From Streptomyces sp. ISL-100 (lineage in GTDB: Bacteria > Actinomycetota > Actinomycetes > Streptomycetales > Streptomycetaceae), in contig NZ_JAGGOK010000002.1 in assembly GCF_018614615.1 (NCBI RefSeq), positions 168,722 through 232,721 on the forward strand: a stretch of 64,000 bases of DNA, written 5' to 3'. This document shows, one piece after another, positions 43,699 to 52,467 of this stretch. The translations under genes and the position numbers were made by a program. The notes beneath the pieces were generated by a model. It had not been told where the DNA came from. It saw only the letters and a list, made by a program, of their open reading frames with translations, and searched no databases. Positions within the stretch are counted from its first letter, which is position 1; each line of letters opens with the position of its first letter.

Positions 43699-45060
43699 GT
43701 GCTTCGAGTCGCAGTGATCGGTTCAGGTCCCAGCGGGGTCTACGCCGCGCAGGCTTTGGTGCAGCAGGACGCGGTGCCCGACGTACACGTACACGTACTG
43801 GACCGGCTGCCCTGTCCGTACGGACTGGTGCGCTACGGCGTCGCACCGGACCACGAGAAGATCAAGTCCCTCCAGGGCAGCCTGCGCACCGTGCTCGAAC
43901 ACGAGCGGATCACGTTCGTCGGCCATGCCGAGGTGGGAACGGCGGGACTCACCTGTGCGCGGCTGCTGGAGCTCTACCACGCGGTGGTGTACTGCGTCGG
44001 GGCCGCGACGGACCGCAGGCTCGGCATTCCCGGCGAGGATCTGCCGGGGAGCTATTCGGCCACCGATTTCGTCTCCTGGTACAGCGCGCATCCGGACGCG
44101 TCCGCAAACGGGTTCGCGCTGGCCGCGCGTTCGGCCGTCGTCATTGGCGTGGGCAATGTGGCGGTGGACGTCGCCCGCATCCTGGCGCGCGGCGCGCACG
44201 AGCTGCGGCCCACGGATGTGCCGCAGCCGGCGCTCGACGTGCTGGCGCGCAGCCAGGTGCGCGATGTGCACATGGTGGGCAGGCGCGGTCCTTCGCAAGC
44301 GAAGTTCACCACCAAGGAACTGCGGGAGCTCGGCACCCTGCCGGACGCGGGAGTGGTCGTACGGCCCGAGGAGCTCGCCCTGGATCCGGCGTACGCCGAT
44401 CCCGAGTCGGCCATCGCTGTGGCCCTGCCCGCCGTGAACCGGCGCAATGTCGAGGTACTGCGGGGCTGGGCCGCGGGCGGCGACGGGCAGCGGGCCCGCC
44501 GCATCCATCTGCGGTTCTTCCTGCGGCCGGTGGAGGTGCTGGAGGAGAACGGGCGGGCAGCGGGGGTGCGCTTCGAGCGCACGGTGCCCGACGGGAGCGG
44601 CGGCGTACGCGGCACGGGGACGTACGAGGACATCGAGGCACAGCTGGTGCTGCGGTCGGTCGGTTACCGGGGTGCGCCGCTCCCCGGGCTGCCGTTCGAC
44701 CCGGGGAGCGGGACGGTGCCGCACGCCGCGGGGCGCGTTCTGCGGGACGGTGTGCCGTCGCCGGGCGAGTACGTCGCAGGCTGGATCAAGCGGGGTCCGA
44801 CCGGCGTTATCGGCACCAACCGGCCGTGCGCCAAGGAGACGGTGGCTTCCCTCCTCGCGGACGCGTCGGCGCTCGCCGGCCGCCAGCTCGTGGACGACCC
44901 GCTCGACGCGCTGCGGGAGTCGGGGATCCGCCCGGTCGTGTGGAACGACTGGCGGGCGATCGAGGCGGCGGAGGCGGCGCTGGGCGTCTCGCTGGGCCGC
45001 CGGTCGGTGAAGCTCCACGACTGGGAGGGGCTGCTGGCCGCCGCGCACGGCCAGAACTGA
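43699..45060 (+). CDS. Ferredoxin--NADP+ reductase, FprA type
   Basis: A 453-aa adrenodoxin-reductase-like flavoprotein. FAD motif AVIGSGPSGVYAAQAL, then PYGLVRYGVAPDHEKIKSL, NADP motif VVIGVGNVAVDVARIL, and GRRGPSQAKFT with the NADP phosphate Arg pair. The C-terminal GWIKRGPTGVIGTNRPCAKETV is diagnostic. It transfers electrons between NADPH and ferredoxins, for example to P450s. GTG 43699 has GGAAGGAG 7 nt upstream. A strong hairpin follows the stop. Confidence 0.94.
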   Translation: MLRVAVIGSGPSGVYAAQALVQQDAVPDVHVHVLDRLPCPYGLVRYGVAPDHEKIKSLQGSLRTVLEHERITFVGHAEVGTAGLTCARLLELYHAVVYCVGAATDRRLGIPGEDLPGSYSATDFVSWYSAHPDASANGFALAARSAVVIGVGNVAVDVARILARGAHELRPTDVPQPALDVLARSQVRDVHMVGRRGPSQAKFTTKELRELGTLPDAGVVVRPEELALDPAYADPESAIAVALPAVNRRNVEVLRGWAAGGDGQRARRIHLRFFLRPVEVLEENGRAAGVRFERTVPDGSGGVRGTGTYEDIEAQLVLRSVGYRGAPLPGLPFDPGSGTVPHAAGRVLRDGVPSPGEYVAGWIKRGPTGVIGTNRPCAKETVASLLADASALAGRQLVDDPLDALRESGIRPVVWNDWRAIEAAEAALGVSLGRRSVKLHDWEGLLAAAHGQN

Positions 45061-45084
45061 ACGGCCAGAACGAAGCGGGAAACC

Positions 45085-45110
45085 GCACACTCCGGCGGGC
45101 CGGAGTGTGC
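45085..45110. terminator. Bidirectional hairpin terminator between FprA and ArsR genes
   Basis: A perfect 11-bp stem, GCACACTCCGG (45085-45095) and its complement (45100-45110), with a CGGG loop. It lies 24 bp after the reductase stop and 31 bp after the convergent arsR stop, so it can serve both. Confidence 0.7.
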
Positions 45111-45141
45111 CTGCTCCGGCCGGTCTCCCTCCCCCGGCTCG

Positions 45142-45495
45142 TCAGCCGTCGGTGCCGAGCCGGTCCGCCTCGAGGGCCGCTGCCTCCAGGACGCGGTCGA
45201 TGAGGCCGGGGAAGAGCGCTTCCAGGTCCTCGCGGCGCAGCCCGTTGAGTTTGGCCGTACCCCGGTAGGCCTGCCGGATGACCCCGCTCTCCCGCAGTAC
45301 GCGGAAGTGGTGGGTGGTCGTGGACTTGGTGACGGGGAGCGTGAAGTACGAGCAGGACAGCTCGGACTCGGCCACCGCCATTTCGCGGACGATGAGCAGG
45401 CGCATCGGGTCGGACAGGGCGTGGAGCACCCCTTCGAGGCGGATCTCGTCGCGCGTGGGGTGCGCGAGTTCACGCGTACTCGTTGCGGTGTTCAC
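45142..45495 (-). CDS. ArsR-family transcriptional regulator
   Basis: A 117-aa ArsR/SmtB winged helix: LHALSDPMRLLIVREMAVAESELSCSYF, then TKSTTTHHFRVLRESGVIRQAYRGTAKLNGLR. No obvious metal-binding CxC is present, though one Cys lies in the ELSCSYF helix, so it may respond to redox or electrophiles. It shares an exact operator half-pattern with the OYE gene at 48.4 kb, suggesting it controls that gene. GTG 45495 has GGAG 5-9 nt upstream. Confidence 0.9.
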   Translation of the reverse strand: MNTATSTRELAHPTRDEIRLEGVLHALSDPMRLLIVREMAVAESELSCSYFTLPVTKSTTTHHFRVLRESGVIRQAYRGTAKLNGLRREDLEALFPGLIDRVLEAAALEADRLGTDG

Positions 45496-45524
45496 GGTGT
45501 CTCCAGTTCGTCCGGGAGTATCAA

Positions 45525-45543
45525 TTGTACGACGCCCTTCGTA
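45525..45543. promoter_or_regulatory. ArsR operator, copy at its own promoter
   Basis: TTGTACGA-N5-TTCGTA starts at 45525 and overlaps a minus-strand TACAAT -10 box (complement of 45524-45529). The same 19-bp pattern occurs in reverse at 48401-48419 before the OYE gene. Additional TCGTACGA half-sites lie at 45555-45562. Confidence 0.65.
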
Positions 45544-45577
45544 GTTCGGCGTTCTTCGTACGAGCGGTTCACGTGGG

Positions 45578-46234
45578 TCAGTCTTTGCGCGTCGCGAGGT
45601 ATTGCGTGGCGCACGCGGAGATCAGCAGGACCGCGGCGGACACGGCGAGCATGCCGCCTGCGGGAACCAGCAGTTTCACGGAGTCGGAGGAGGTGGCCAT
45701 CAATTGGAGGAGCCTGTTGACGGGTGGCATTCCCTGGACGAACAGCCCGACCGTCACCAGCGCGAGCGCGGCGACGAGCGCGTAGCCCTGGCGCGCGAAG
45801 ACCAGCCGCGAGCAGAACACACCGATCGCGGTCCCCGCGCAGGCGCAGGCGAGCTGGGCCACCACACCGAGCAGCAGATCGGCCGCCCGGACGTCGTACG
45901 ACCCGACCCACAGCGGGAAGAGGAGCCCGAGGACCGTCAGAATCAGGCAGCTGATCAGCACTGTGGAGACCGATCCGAGCAGCACCTTGAAGGACCGGCC
46001 GGCGCTGACGAGGACGATCGCCCGCTGCGGCGCGGTGTCGAGGCTGAGGAGCGCCATCGTCAGCCACGTCGAGCAGAGGAACAGCGCGCCGGCGCTGGAC
46101 GCGTAGGCCGGCGGAAGCGGCCCGCTGCCGTTGACGGTCAGGACGCCCATGAGGCCCGTGAAGAGCAGCAGTGGGGCAAGGTATCGCTGAGTGTGCAGGA
46201 CGATGGCGAACGAATAGCGGATCAGCGCGATCAC
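45578..46234 (-). CDS. ABC transporter permease-like membrane protein
   Basis: A 218-aa protein with six transmembrane segments (VLHTQRYLAPLLLFTGLMGVL; STWLTMALLSLD; VLISCLILTVLGLLF; LACACAGTAIGVF and others). It has the size of an ABC-2 half-type export permease, although no family signature is strong. GTG 46234 overlaps the ATPase stop (GTGA), so the pair is translationally coupled. The substrate is unknown. Confidence 0.8.
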   Translation of the reverse strand: MIALIRYSFAIVLHTQRYLAPLLLFTGLMGVLTVNGSGPLPPAYASSAGALFLCSTWLTMALLSLDTAPQRAIVLVSAGRSFKVLLGSVSTVLISCLILTVLGLLFPLWVGSYDVRAADLLLGVVAQLACACAGTAIGVFCSRLVFARQGYALVAALALVTVGLFVQGMPPVNRLLQLMATSSDSVKLLVPAGGMLAVSAAVLLISACATQYLATRKD

Positions 46235-47112
46235 CGGGTGCCCCTTTCCTGGACGGCCTCCCCGGCGCGACGGTCCCGCACGCCGCGCGTCACCCCCGCG
46301 ACCGACCAACCGCTGCGCAGAACGCTCAGCAACAAAGCATCGCCGCGCTCCCGGCTCACCCGGACGACGATCTCCGCGCCGCGGCGGGTGACCGGCAGGG
46401 CGCCCAGCGCGCCCCAGTCCGGCTCGTGGGGCACTTGGCCGCCGTCCGGGCGTACCAGGACGATTTCGGTCTCGTCGCGATGTGCGACCACCGTGTCGGC
46501 GGTGGCGAGCGCGACCCGGCCGGTCCGTACGGCGTACGTGCGCGCGGCGTGGGCAGTGGTGACCGACTCCCGGTGGTCGGTGAACACCACCGAGCCGCCG
46601 CTCCGCGCCACCTCCGCGATGATCTCGGCCAGTACGCCGTGCGCCGAGGCGTCCAGTCCCGACCACGGTTCGTCGAGTACCAGCAGTCGTGGTTCCACCA
46701 GCAGCGCCTGGGCGAGCTCCACTTTCTGGGCATTGCCCTTGGAAAGGGTGTGCAGCCGGGCTTCCTTGCCGCCGGCCAGCGAGAGCCGGTCCAGCAGTTG
46801 GTGCGCCCTGGCCGATGCGGTGCGCGTCGGCATTCCCCGGATCCGCCCCATGTGCGTCAGATACGCGACGGCCGACAGGCGTCCGTTCGGCGAGAACCGG
46901 TCCGGCACATAACCGACTTCCCGCGGCCTTCCGGTGATCCGGCCGCCGGTCGGTCCGGTGATTCCGACCAGCATCCTCAAGAGAGTCGACTTCCCCGAAC
47001 CGTTGCCGCCGGCGAACGCGACGACCTCGCCGGGGGAAATTTCGGCGTGGACGTCCTTGAGGATCCACCTTCCCCGGCCGTAGCGCTTGCTCACCGATTC
47101 GAGACGCAGCAC
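46231..47112 (-). CDS. ABC transporter ATP-binding protein with non-canonical signature
   Basis: A 293-aa ABC ATPase. Walker A is GGNGSGKST and Walker B is RLLVLDEPWSGLD with the H-loop FTDHRE. The signature is LSKGNAQKV instead of LSGGQ, and the Q-loop position reads GYVPDRF without an obvious Gln. It should still hydrolyse ATP, as in other exporters of this type with degenerate signatures. AAGGAG lies 5 nt before GTG 47112. It forms an exporter with the overlapping permease gene. Confidence 0.9.
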   Translation of the reverse strand: MLRLESVSKRYGRGRWILKDVHAEISPGEVVAFAGGNGSGKSTLLRMLVGITGPTGGRITGRPREVGYVPDRFSPNGRLSAVAYLTHMGRIRGMPTRTASARAHQLLDRLSLAGGKEARLHTLSKGNAQKVELAQALLVEPRLLVLDEPWSGLDASAHGVLAEIIAEVARSGGSVVFTDHRESVTTAHAARTYAVRTGRVALATADTVVAHRDETEIVLVRPDGGQVPHEPDWGALGALPVTRRGAEIVVRVSRERGDALLLSVLRSGWSVAGVTRGVRDRRAGEAVQERGTR

Positions 47113-47170
47113 GCCAACTCCTTGTCCCACGCGGCGAATCAATGACGCGTACGCGCTCACGGTATCGCGC

Positions 47171-47209
47171 GTGTGCACGGGAACGGCCGGCCGCCGTTCC
47201 CGTGCACAC
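47171..47209. terminator. Strong hairpin terminator after the OYE gene
   Basis: Perfect 16-bp arms, GTGTGCACGGGAACGG (47171-47186) and its complement (47194-47209), with a 7-nt loop. It lies 9 bp after the OYE stop codon and before the ABC operon, so the two are separate transcription units. Confidence 0.75.
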
Positions 47210-47217
47210 GGGGTTGC

Positions 47218-48315
47218 TCAGACCGCGCGGTGGTACTGCTCCGGGCTGTGCACCTCGCCGCCCAGTTCGCGTGCGGCGTGCCGGGCGAACGAAGGGTTGC
47301 GCAGGAGCTCCCGGCCGAGCAGTACGGCGTCCGCCTGGCCGTCGGCGAGGATCTTCTCGGCCTGCACCGGGTCGGTGATCAGGCCGACCGCGGCGACAGG
47401 CAGACCCGTCTCGGTACGGACCCGCTCGGCGAACGGCACCTGGTAGCCGGGGCCGACGGGGATCCGCGCGCGCGGCGCGAGCCCGCCCGTCGAGACGTCG
47501 AGCAGGTCCACCCCGTGTGCCTTGAGCTCACGGGCGAAGCGGACGGTGTCGTCGGCCGTCCAGCCGTCCCGTTCGTCCTCGCTGTTCTCGGTCAGCCAGT
47601 CGGTCGCCGAGATCCGGAAGAACAGCGGCAGCTCCTCGGGCCACACCGCGCGCACCGCGTCCACCACCTCCAGAGCGAAGCGCGAGCGGTTCTCGAAGGA
47701 CCCGCCGTACTCGTCGGTGCGGCGGTTGCTCTGCGGGGAGAGGAACTCGCCGATCAGATAGCCGTGCGCGCCATGTATCTCGGCGACCTTGAAGCCGGCC
47801 GCGAGGGCCCGCCGTGCGGCGTCCGCGAACTGCCCGACGATCTCCGCGATCTGCACGGTGGTCAGCTCGGTGGGCACGGGATGGCCCTCGTCGTACACCA
47901 GCGGGCTGGGAGCCAGGGGCTGCCAGGCCTCGGGGTCCGCGACGAGGGGCGCGCCGCCGCGCCAGGGGCGGTCGGTGGATCCCTTGCGTCCGGCGTGGGC
48001 CAGCTGAATGCCCGGGACGGTGCCCTGGCCCTCCAGGAACGTGGTGATGCGGCGGAACGCCTCGACCTGCCGGTCGTTCCAGATGCCGAGGTCGGCGGGG
48101 CTGATCCGTCCCTCGGGACTGACCGCCGTGGCCTCCACCAGGATCAGGCCGGTACCGCCGACGGCGCGGGCGGCGTAGTGGGCGAAGTGCCAGTCGTGCG
48201 CGACTCCGGCGTTCGGTCCGAACACCTCCGCGCTGTACTGGCACATGGGCGCCATCCAGACGCGGTTGGGGATGGTCAGCGATCGCAGGGTGTAGGGCTC
48301 GAAGAGGGCACTCAC
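47218..48315 (-). CDS. Old yellow enzyme-family NADH:flavin oxidoreductase
   Basis: A 365-aa YqjM-like flavoprotein. FMN and substrate residues are in MAPMCQYSAE, GIQLAHAGRKGS, EIHGAHGYLIGEFLSPQSNRRTDEYGGS and PVAAVGLITD. The HAAHGYL-type catalytic His pair and Cys in MCQY, which tunes FMN, are present. It reduces activated double bonds such as enones and quinones with NADPH, so it detoxifies electrophiles. It carries the ArsR-type operator in its promoter. Confidence 0.93.
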   Translation of the reverse strand: MSALFEPYTLRSLTIPNRVWMAPMCQYSAEVFGPNAGVAHDWHFAHYAARAVGGTGLILVEATAVSPEGRISPADLGIWNDRQVEAFRRITTFLEGQGTVPGIQLAHAGRKGSTDRPWRGGAPLVADPEAWQPLAPSPLVYDEGHPVPTELTTVQIAEIVGQFADAARRALAAGFKVAEIHGAHGYLIGEFLSPQSNRRTDEYGGSFENRSRFALEVVDAVRAVWPEELPLFFRISATDWLTENSEDERDGWTADDTVRFARELKAHGVDLLDVSTGGLAPRARIPVGPGYQVPFAERVRTETGLPVAAVGLITDPVQAEKILADGQADAVLLGRELLRNPSFARHAARELGGEVHSPEQYHRAV

Positions 48316-48363
48316 GAGAAGGACTCCGTTTCAGCTGGTGCAGCTGGATCGATCGACTGCGCT

Positions 48364-48419
48364 TAGTACGATACACACCGTACTACGACGACCGTCAAAT
48401 TACGAAGCCTTTCGTACAA
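48364..48419 (-). promoter_or_regulatory. OYE promoter with two operator palindromes
   Basis: TTGTACGA-N5-TTCGTA (complement of 48401-48419) lies just upstream of the minus-strand -35 box TTGACG (complement of 48393-48398). A second palindrome, TAGTACG-N8-CGTACTA (48364-48385), covers the -10 region TATCGT (complement of 48368-48373). The first is the same as the arsR site at 45525. Confidence 0.65.
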
Positions 48420-48428
48420 CGAGCCGGG

Positions 48429-49277
48429 TCACCCCGCGAAGGGTGTCAAGGGCAGCCCCAGGCCCGCGGCCGGGAAGACCAGCAGGGAGCCGGAGAGCGG
48501 GTGCGGGCGAGTGAGCCCGGTCCGGGCCGTGGTGACGTACAGATCACGCAGACCGGCGCCGCCGAAAGCACAGGCCGTCGGCCGGCTTACGGGCAGTTCG
48601 ACGACCCGGTCGAGCCGCCCGCCCGGCGTGTACCGGCGGATCGCCCCGCCGTCCCAGAGGGCCACCCAGACGCAGCCGTCGGCGTCGACGGTGAGCCCGT
48701 CCGGATAACCAGCGCCCTCCTTGATCCGCACCCACGGCCGCCGGTTCATGACGCCTTCACCGGCCACGTCGAAGACATCGATGCGACGGGTGGGCGAATC
48801 GGCGTAATACATGAGGCGCCCGTCCGGGCTCCAGCCCGTGCCGTTGCTGACGGCGGCGGTCACTGCCCGCGTGGCCGTGCCGTCCGGCGCGATCCGGGTG
48901 AGACTTCCGCCGCCCGGCTCCTCGTCGTACCGCATGGTGCCCGCCCACAGGGCCCCGTCGGGGGCGACGGCTGCGTCATTGCCGCGGCGGCCGGGCACCG
49001 GGTCGCGCACCAGCCAGGAGAAGGCGAGGTCGGGCCCGTACAGGCCGATTCCGTCGCGGAGGTTGACGACCAGGCCGCCGCCGGCCCGCGGCTTGGCCGC
49101 GCCGACATGCTGTTCGGTGACCATGACCGTACGGCGGCCACTCACCGGGTCGTACGTGTGGATACGCGCGGACAGGATGTCCACCCAGATCAGCCGGCCC
49201 GTCGCCGCGTCCCAGGTCGGCCCCTCGCCGAGCGACGCCCGCTCCCGCACCGCGACCTGTACGACGTGCGGCTTCAC
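48429..49277 (-). CDS. SMP-30/gluconolactonase-family sugar lactonase
   Basis: A 282-aa six-bladed propeller lactonase. Metal ligands appear in SLGEGPTWD (Glu), AVSNGTGWSPDG (Asn) and GYPDGLTVDADGCVWVALWDGG (Asp). It would hydrolyse the lactone formed by a sugar dehydrogenase. GTG 49277 overlaps the IclR stop (GTGA), so the two genes are co-translated. It belongs to the sugar-oxidation locus that continues on the other strand. Confidence 0.92.
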   Translation of the reverse strand: MKPHVVQVAVRERASLGEGPTWDAATGRLIWVDILSARIHTYDPVSGRRTVMVTEQHVGAAKPRAGGGLVVNLRDGIGLYGPDLAFSWLVRDPVPGRRGNDAAVAPDGALWAGTMRYDEEPGGGSLTRIAPDGTATRAVTAAVSNGTGWSPDGRLMYYADSPTRRIDVFDVAGEGVMNRRPWVRIKEGAGYPDGLTVDADGCVWVALWDGGAIRRYTPGGRLDRVVELPVSRPTACAFGGAGLRDLYVTTARTGLTRPHPLSGSLLVFPAAGLGLPLTPFAG

Positions 49278-50044
49278 GAGCGGACCCGGTGGCCGAGGCG
49301 TACCGACAGGTCGCCCGCACCCTTCGCCGCCAGCTCCGCCAGTTCCGCCTCCCGCTCCTCGCTCCACCGGATCATGGGTACGGAGATGGAGAGCGCGGCG
49401 ACCACCCGCCCCGCACTGTCGCGCACCGGCGCGGCCACGCAGCTCACGTCCGGGTTCGACTCCCGGTGCTCGAAAGCGAGGCCGCGCTCCCGGATCTCGG
49501 CGAGGGCGGTGCGCAAATCGCCCGGATCAGTGATGCTGTTGGGCGTCATGGCAGCGAAATCCCGCCCTTCGACCCGCGCGTCGAGCTCCGCCTCCGACAA
49601 CGAGGCGAGCAGCATCTTGCCGACGGAGGTGCAGTGCGCGGGCAGCCTGCGACCGGCGGCGGAGACCATCCGGACCGCGTGCGTCGAGTCCACCTTGGCA
49701 ATGTAAATGACGTCGGTGTCCTCAAGGATGGCGACATGGACCGTCTCGTCGCAGGTCTCGGCCACCTCACGGGCCACCTGCTGCCCCTCCGCCGCGAGAT
49801 CGAGCTGTTCCGCGTACCGGCTGCCGAGCTGGTATGTGCGCACACCGAGCCGGTAGCGGCCGGGCTGTTCGGGAACGGGCACCACATAGGAGCGCGCGGC
49901 GAGCGTGGTGAGCAGCTCGTGCACCGTGGTGCGCGGCAGCTGGAGCTTGCGCGTGACATCGGGCGCGGACAGCGTGCCGTCCCCCTCCAGGAACAGCTCG
50001 AGTATGTCCAGCGACCTCGTCACCGCCGGGACCAGTCGTCCCAT
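49274..50044 (-). CDS. IclR-family regulator of the sugar locus
   Basis: A 256-aa IclR protein: AVTRSLDILELFLEGDGTLSAPDVTRKLQLPRTTVHELLTTL is the winged helix, and DTVYIAKVDS-type, CTSVGKMLLASLSEAEL and SCVAAPVRDSAGRVVAALSISVP form the effector domain. It is divergent from the dehydratase operon and upstream of the lactonase gene. Four GTYCGA-N4-TCGRAC-like sites in this locus are probably its binding sites. The effector is probably a sugar acid. Confidence 0.93.
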   Translation of the reverse strand: MGRLVPAVTRSLDILELFLEGDGTLSAPDVTRKLQLPRTTVHELLTTLAARSYVVPVPEQPGRYRLGVRTYQLGSRYAEQLDLAAEGQQVAREVAETCDETVHVAILEDTDVIYIAKVDSTHAVRMVSAAGRRLPAHCTSVGKMLLASLSEAELDARVEGRDFAAMTPNSITDPGDLRTALAEIRERGLAFEHRESNPDVSCVAAPVRDSAGRVVAALSISVPMIRWSEEREAELAELAAKGAGDLSVRLGHRVRS

Positions 50045-50065
50045 GATCGGCCACCCACCCCTTCC

Positions 50066-50081
50066 GTTCGAAACTCCGACC
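50066..50081. promoter_or_regulatory. Predicted IclR site 1
   Basis: GTTCGAAACTCCGACC, 22 bp upstream of the iclR start. It shares GTTCGAAA and the following CGAC with the better sites at 52468 and 61396. This copy is the least symmetrical and may mediate autoregulation. Confidence 0.5.
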
Positions 50082-50199
50082 ATTGGCCGGTATGACGAAC
50101 ACAGGCTAACCACAGGTCCGTTCGCCGGGCAATGGGCAGCGCTTCATGGTGCGTAAGCCATTGACACCCCCCGGAGGTGCTGATTACGGTCACGCCAGC

Positions 50200-50227
50200 A
50201 TTTCGAACGTGTGACGAAATCTCGAAC
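50200..50227. promoter_or_regulatory. Predicted IclR site 2 with second inverted repeat
   Basis: ATTTCG-N9-CGAAAT occupies 50200-50220, and the overlapping 50212-50227 reads GTTCGAGATTTCGTCA on the minus strand. It lies 22-49 bp before the dehydratase start, so a bound regulator could block that promoter. Confidence 0.55.
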
Positions 50228-50248
50228 ACACCCCAAGGGACAACTGCC

Positions 50249-51391
50249 TTGCGTATTACGGGAATCAGCACGCATGTCGTCGGGACACCCTGGCGCAATC
50301 TCACCTATGTCGTCGTCCATACGGACGAAGGCCTCACCGGTGTCGGCGAGACCCGGATGCTCGGCCACACCGACGCGCTCCTCGGCTACCTCCGCGAGGC
50401 CGAGGCCAACCACATCGCGGGATCCGACCCCTTCGCCGTCGAGGACCCCCGGATGAAGTACGGCGACTACGGCCGGGCCGGCGAGATCGTCATGTCGGGC
50501 ATCGCGGTCGTGGAGATGGCCTGCTGGGACATCAAGGGCAAAGCGCTCGGGGTGCCGGTCTGGCAGTTGCTCGGCGGAAAGGTCACCGACAGGGTCAAGG
50601 CGTACGCCAACGGCTGGTACACCACGGAGCGCACTCCCGAGGCGTACCACAAGGCCGCACAGACGGTCGTCGAGCGCGGTTACCGCGCGCTGAAGATCGA
50701 CCCCTTCGGGACCGGCCACTACGAGCTCGACCACGCCGGGACGCTCTACGCGGTGTCGCTGATCGAGGCCGTACGGGACGCGATCGGCCCGGAGACCGAG
50801 CTGATGCTGGAGATGCACGGCCGCTTCTCCTCCGCCACGGCGGTGCGGCTCGCCCGCGAGCTGGCGCCCTTCCAACCCGCCTGGCTGGAGGAGCCGGTGC
50901 CGCCGGAGAACCTCAAGGCGCTGGAGAAGGTCGCCGCCAAGTTGGACATGCCGATCGCCACCGGGGAACGCATTCACGACCGGATCGAGTTCCGCGAGCT
51001 GTTCGAGTCGCAGGTCGCCGACATCATCCAGCCGGACCTCGGCCATGTCGGCGGAATCCTGGAGACCAGGAAGCTCGCCGCGACCGCCGAGACGCACTAC
51101 GTGCAGATCGCGCCGCACAACGTGGGCGGCTCGGTACTGACCGCCGCGAGCCTCCAACTGGCGGCCTGCACCCACAACTTCAAGATCCTTGAGCACTTCA
51201 ACGACTTCGCCGACTCTGAGATCAAGAAGGTGGTGCGCGGAGCGCCGGAGGTGGTCGATGGTTACTTCGAGGTCTCCCATGCCCCCGGTCTCGGCGTCGA
51301 GCTCGATATCGCGGCAGCCGCCGAATTCCCGCAGCAGCAGGCCAGGTTCGACCTGTGGTCCGAGGGCTGGGAGCAGAGGAAGCCGAAGTGA
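50249..51391 (+). CDS. Mandelate racemase/enolase-superfamily sugar-acid dehydratase
   Basis: A 380-aa enolase-superfamily enzyme. The C-terminal barrel shows RALKIDPFG, metal ligands in LMLEMHGRFS and WLEEPVPPEN, GERIHDR, and the acid/base pair IIQPDLGHVGG plus APHNVGG. It resembles galactonate-type sugar-acid dehydratases. Its place between a lactonase, a dehydrogenase and a monosaccharide importer supports dehydration of an aldonate such as arabinonate or galactonate. The start is TTG 50249 (LRITGIS), with AAGGGA 9 nt upstream. Confidence 0.9.
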   Translation: MRITGISTHVVGTPWRNLTYVVVHTDEGLTGVGETRMLGHTDALLGYLREAEANHIAGSDPFAVEDPRMKYGDYGRAGEIVMSGIAVVEMACWDIKGKALGVPVWQLLGGKVTDRVKAYANGWYTTERTPEAYHKAAQTVVERGYRALKIDPFGTGHYELDHAGTLYAVSLIEAVRDAIGPETELMLEMHGRFSSATAVRLARELAPFQPAWLEEPVPPENLKALEKVAAKLDMPIATGERIHDRIEFRELFESQVADIIQPDLGHVGGILETRKLAATAETHYVQIAPHNVGGSVLTAASLQLAACTHNFKILEHFNDFADSEIKKVVRGAPEVVDGYFEVSHAPGLGVELDIAAAAEFPQQQARFDLWSEGWEQRKPK

Positions 51392-52401
51392 GCAGCCGTT
51401 CTGTTGTGATCGAGCGGCCCGGCGAGCACCGGCTGTTGGCCGGTCCACCGCCCGAGCCCGGTCCCGGCGAAGTGCTGGTACGGGTGGCCGCCGCCGGGAT
51501 CTGCATGAGCGACCGGGAGGTGTACGACGGCCATCGCGACGCGGCGTATGTGCGCTATCCGGTGGTTCCCGGGCACGAATGGTCGGGGACGGTCGAGGCG
51601 GTGGGCGAGGGGGTCGACGCCGGGCTCGTCGGGCGTAAGACCGTCGCTGAGGGATTCCGGGCGTGCGGCACGTGCGAGCGGTGCCGCTGCGGCGATACGT
51701 CGCTGTGCACCTCGGGGTACGACGAGACGGGCTTCACGCAGCCGGGCGCCTTCGCCGACCACGTGGCCGTCCCCGCCCGGCTGCTGCATCCGCTCGCCGA
51801 CGACGCCGACCTGCGGGCCGCCGCGCTGCTGGAGCCGGCCGCGGTAGTGGCTGCCGCCGTGCGGGCGGGGCAGGCGGAGGCGGGCGAGCGGGTGGCTGTG
51901 GTGGGGGCCGGCACGCTCGGACTGCTGGCGGTTCAGCTGCTGGCGGCCGGGAGCCCCGGCGAACTGGCGGTCTTCGACCCTCGTAAGGAACGGGCAGCTC
52001 AGGCGCTGGAGTTCGGGGCGACCAAGGCGCGTATGCCGGAGGAGGGCGCGGATCTGGCGGGACGGTACGACTTGGTCGTCGAGACCGCCGGAGCGCCTTC
52101 CACCGCGGCGTCGTCCTGTCTGCTGGCGCGGCGGGGCGGCCGGGTGATCCTCACCGGGATGTTCACGGCGGGGGCGACGGGTATCGATCCGGTGCATCTG
52201 TCGCTGAGCCAGCTCACGGTGCGGTCCGTCTTCGGGGCGCCGTCGTCGGCGTGGTCGTTCGCTGTACGGGCGTTCGGAGCGGGGCTGATCAATCCGCGGC
52301 CGCTGATCACGCACGAGTTCCCGCTGGAGCGGTTTGGTGACGCGGTCGCGCTGGTGGGAGGCGGCGACCCCCGGGTCGGGAAGGTGCTGCTGCGGCCGTA
52401 G
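51388..52401 (+). CDS. Zinc-dependent alcohol/sugar dehydrogenase (MDR family)
   Basis: A 337-aa medium-chain dehydrogenase. Catalytic zinc: GICMSDREV and PGHEWSG with Glu; structural zinc Cys cluster CGTCERCRCGDTSLC; cofactor motif VVGAGTLGLLAVQLL. Probable role is sugar or polyol oxidation, the first step before the lactonase. Its GTG overlaps the dehydratase stop (GTGA). The fourth Cys spacing in the structural cluster is normal. Confidence 0.92.
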   Translation: MSSRSVVIERPGEHRLLAGPPPEPGPGEVLVRVAAAGICMSDREVYDGHRDAAYVRYPVVPGHEWSGTVEAVGEGVDAGLVGRKTVAEGFRACGTCERCRCGDTSLCTSGYDETGFTQPGAFADHVAVPARLLHPLADDADLRAAALLEPAAVVAAAVRAGQAEAGERVAVVGAGTLGLLAVQLLAAGSPGELAVFDPRKERAAQALEFGATKARMPEEGADLAGRYDLVVETAGAPSTAASSCLLARRGGRVILTGMFTAGATGIDPVHLSLSQLTVRSVFGAPSSAWSFAVRAFGAGLINPRPLITHEFPLERFGDAVALVGGGDPRVGKVLLRP

Positions 52402-52467
52402 CGGGCGGCCGGGGGCCTGTCATTTCCCCCAAAAAAACACCGCCCCTCACCCAACAAATCGAACCTC

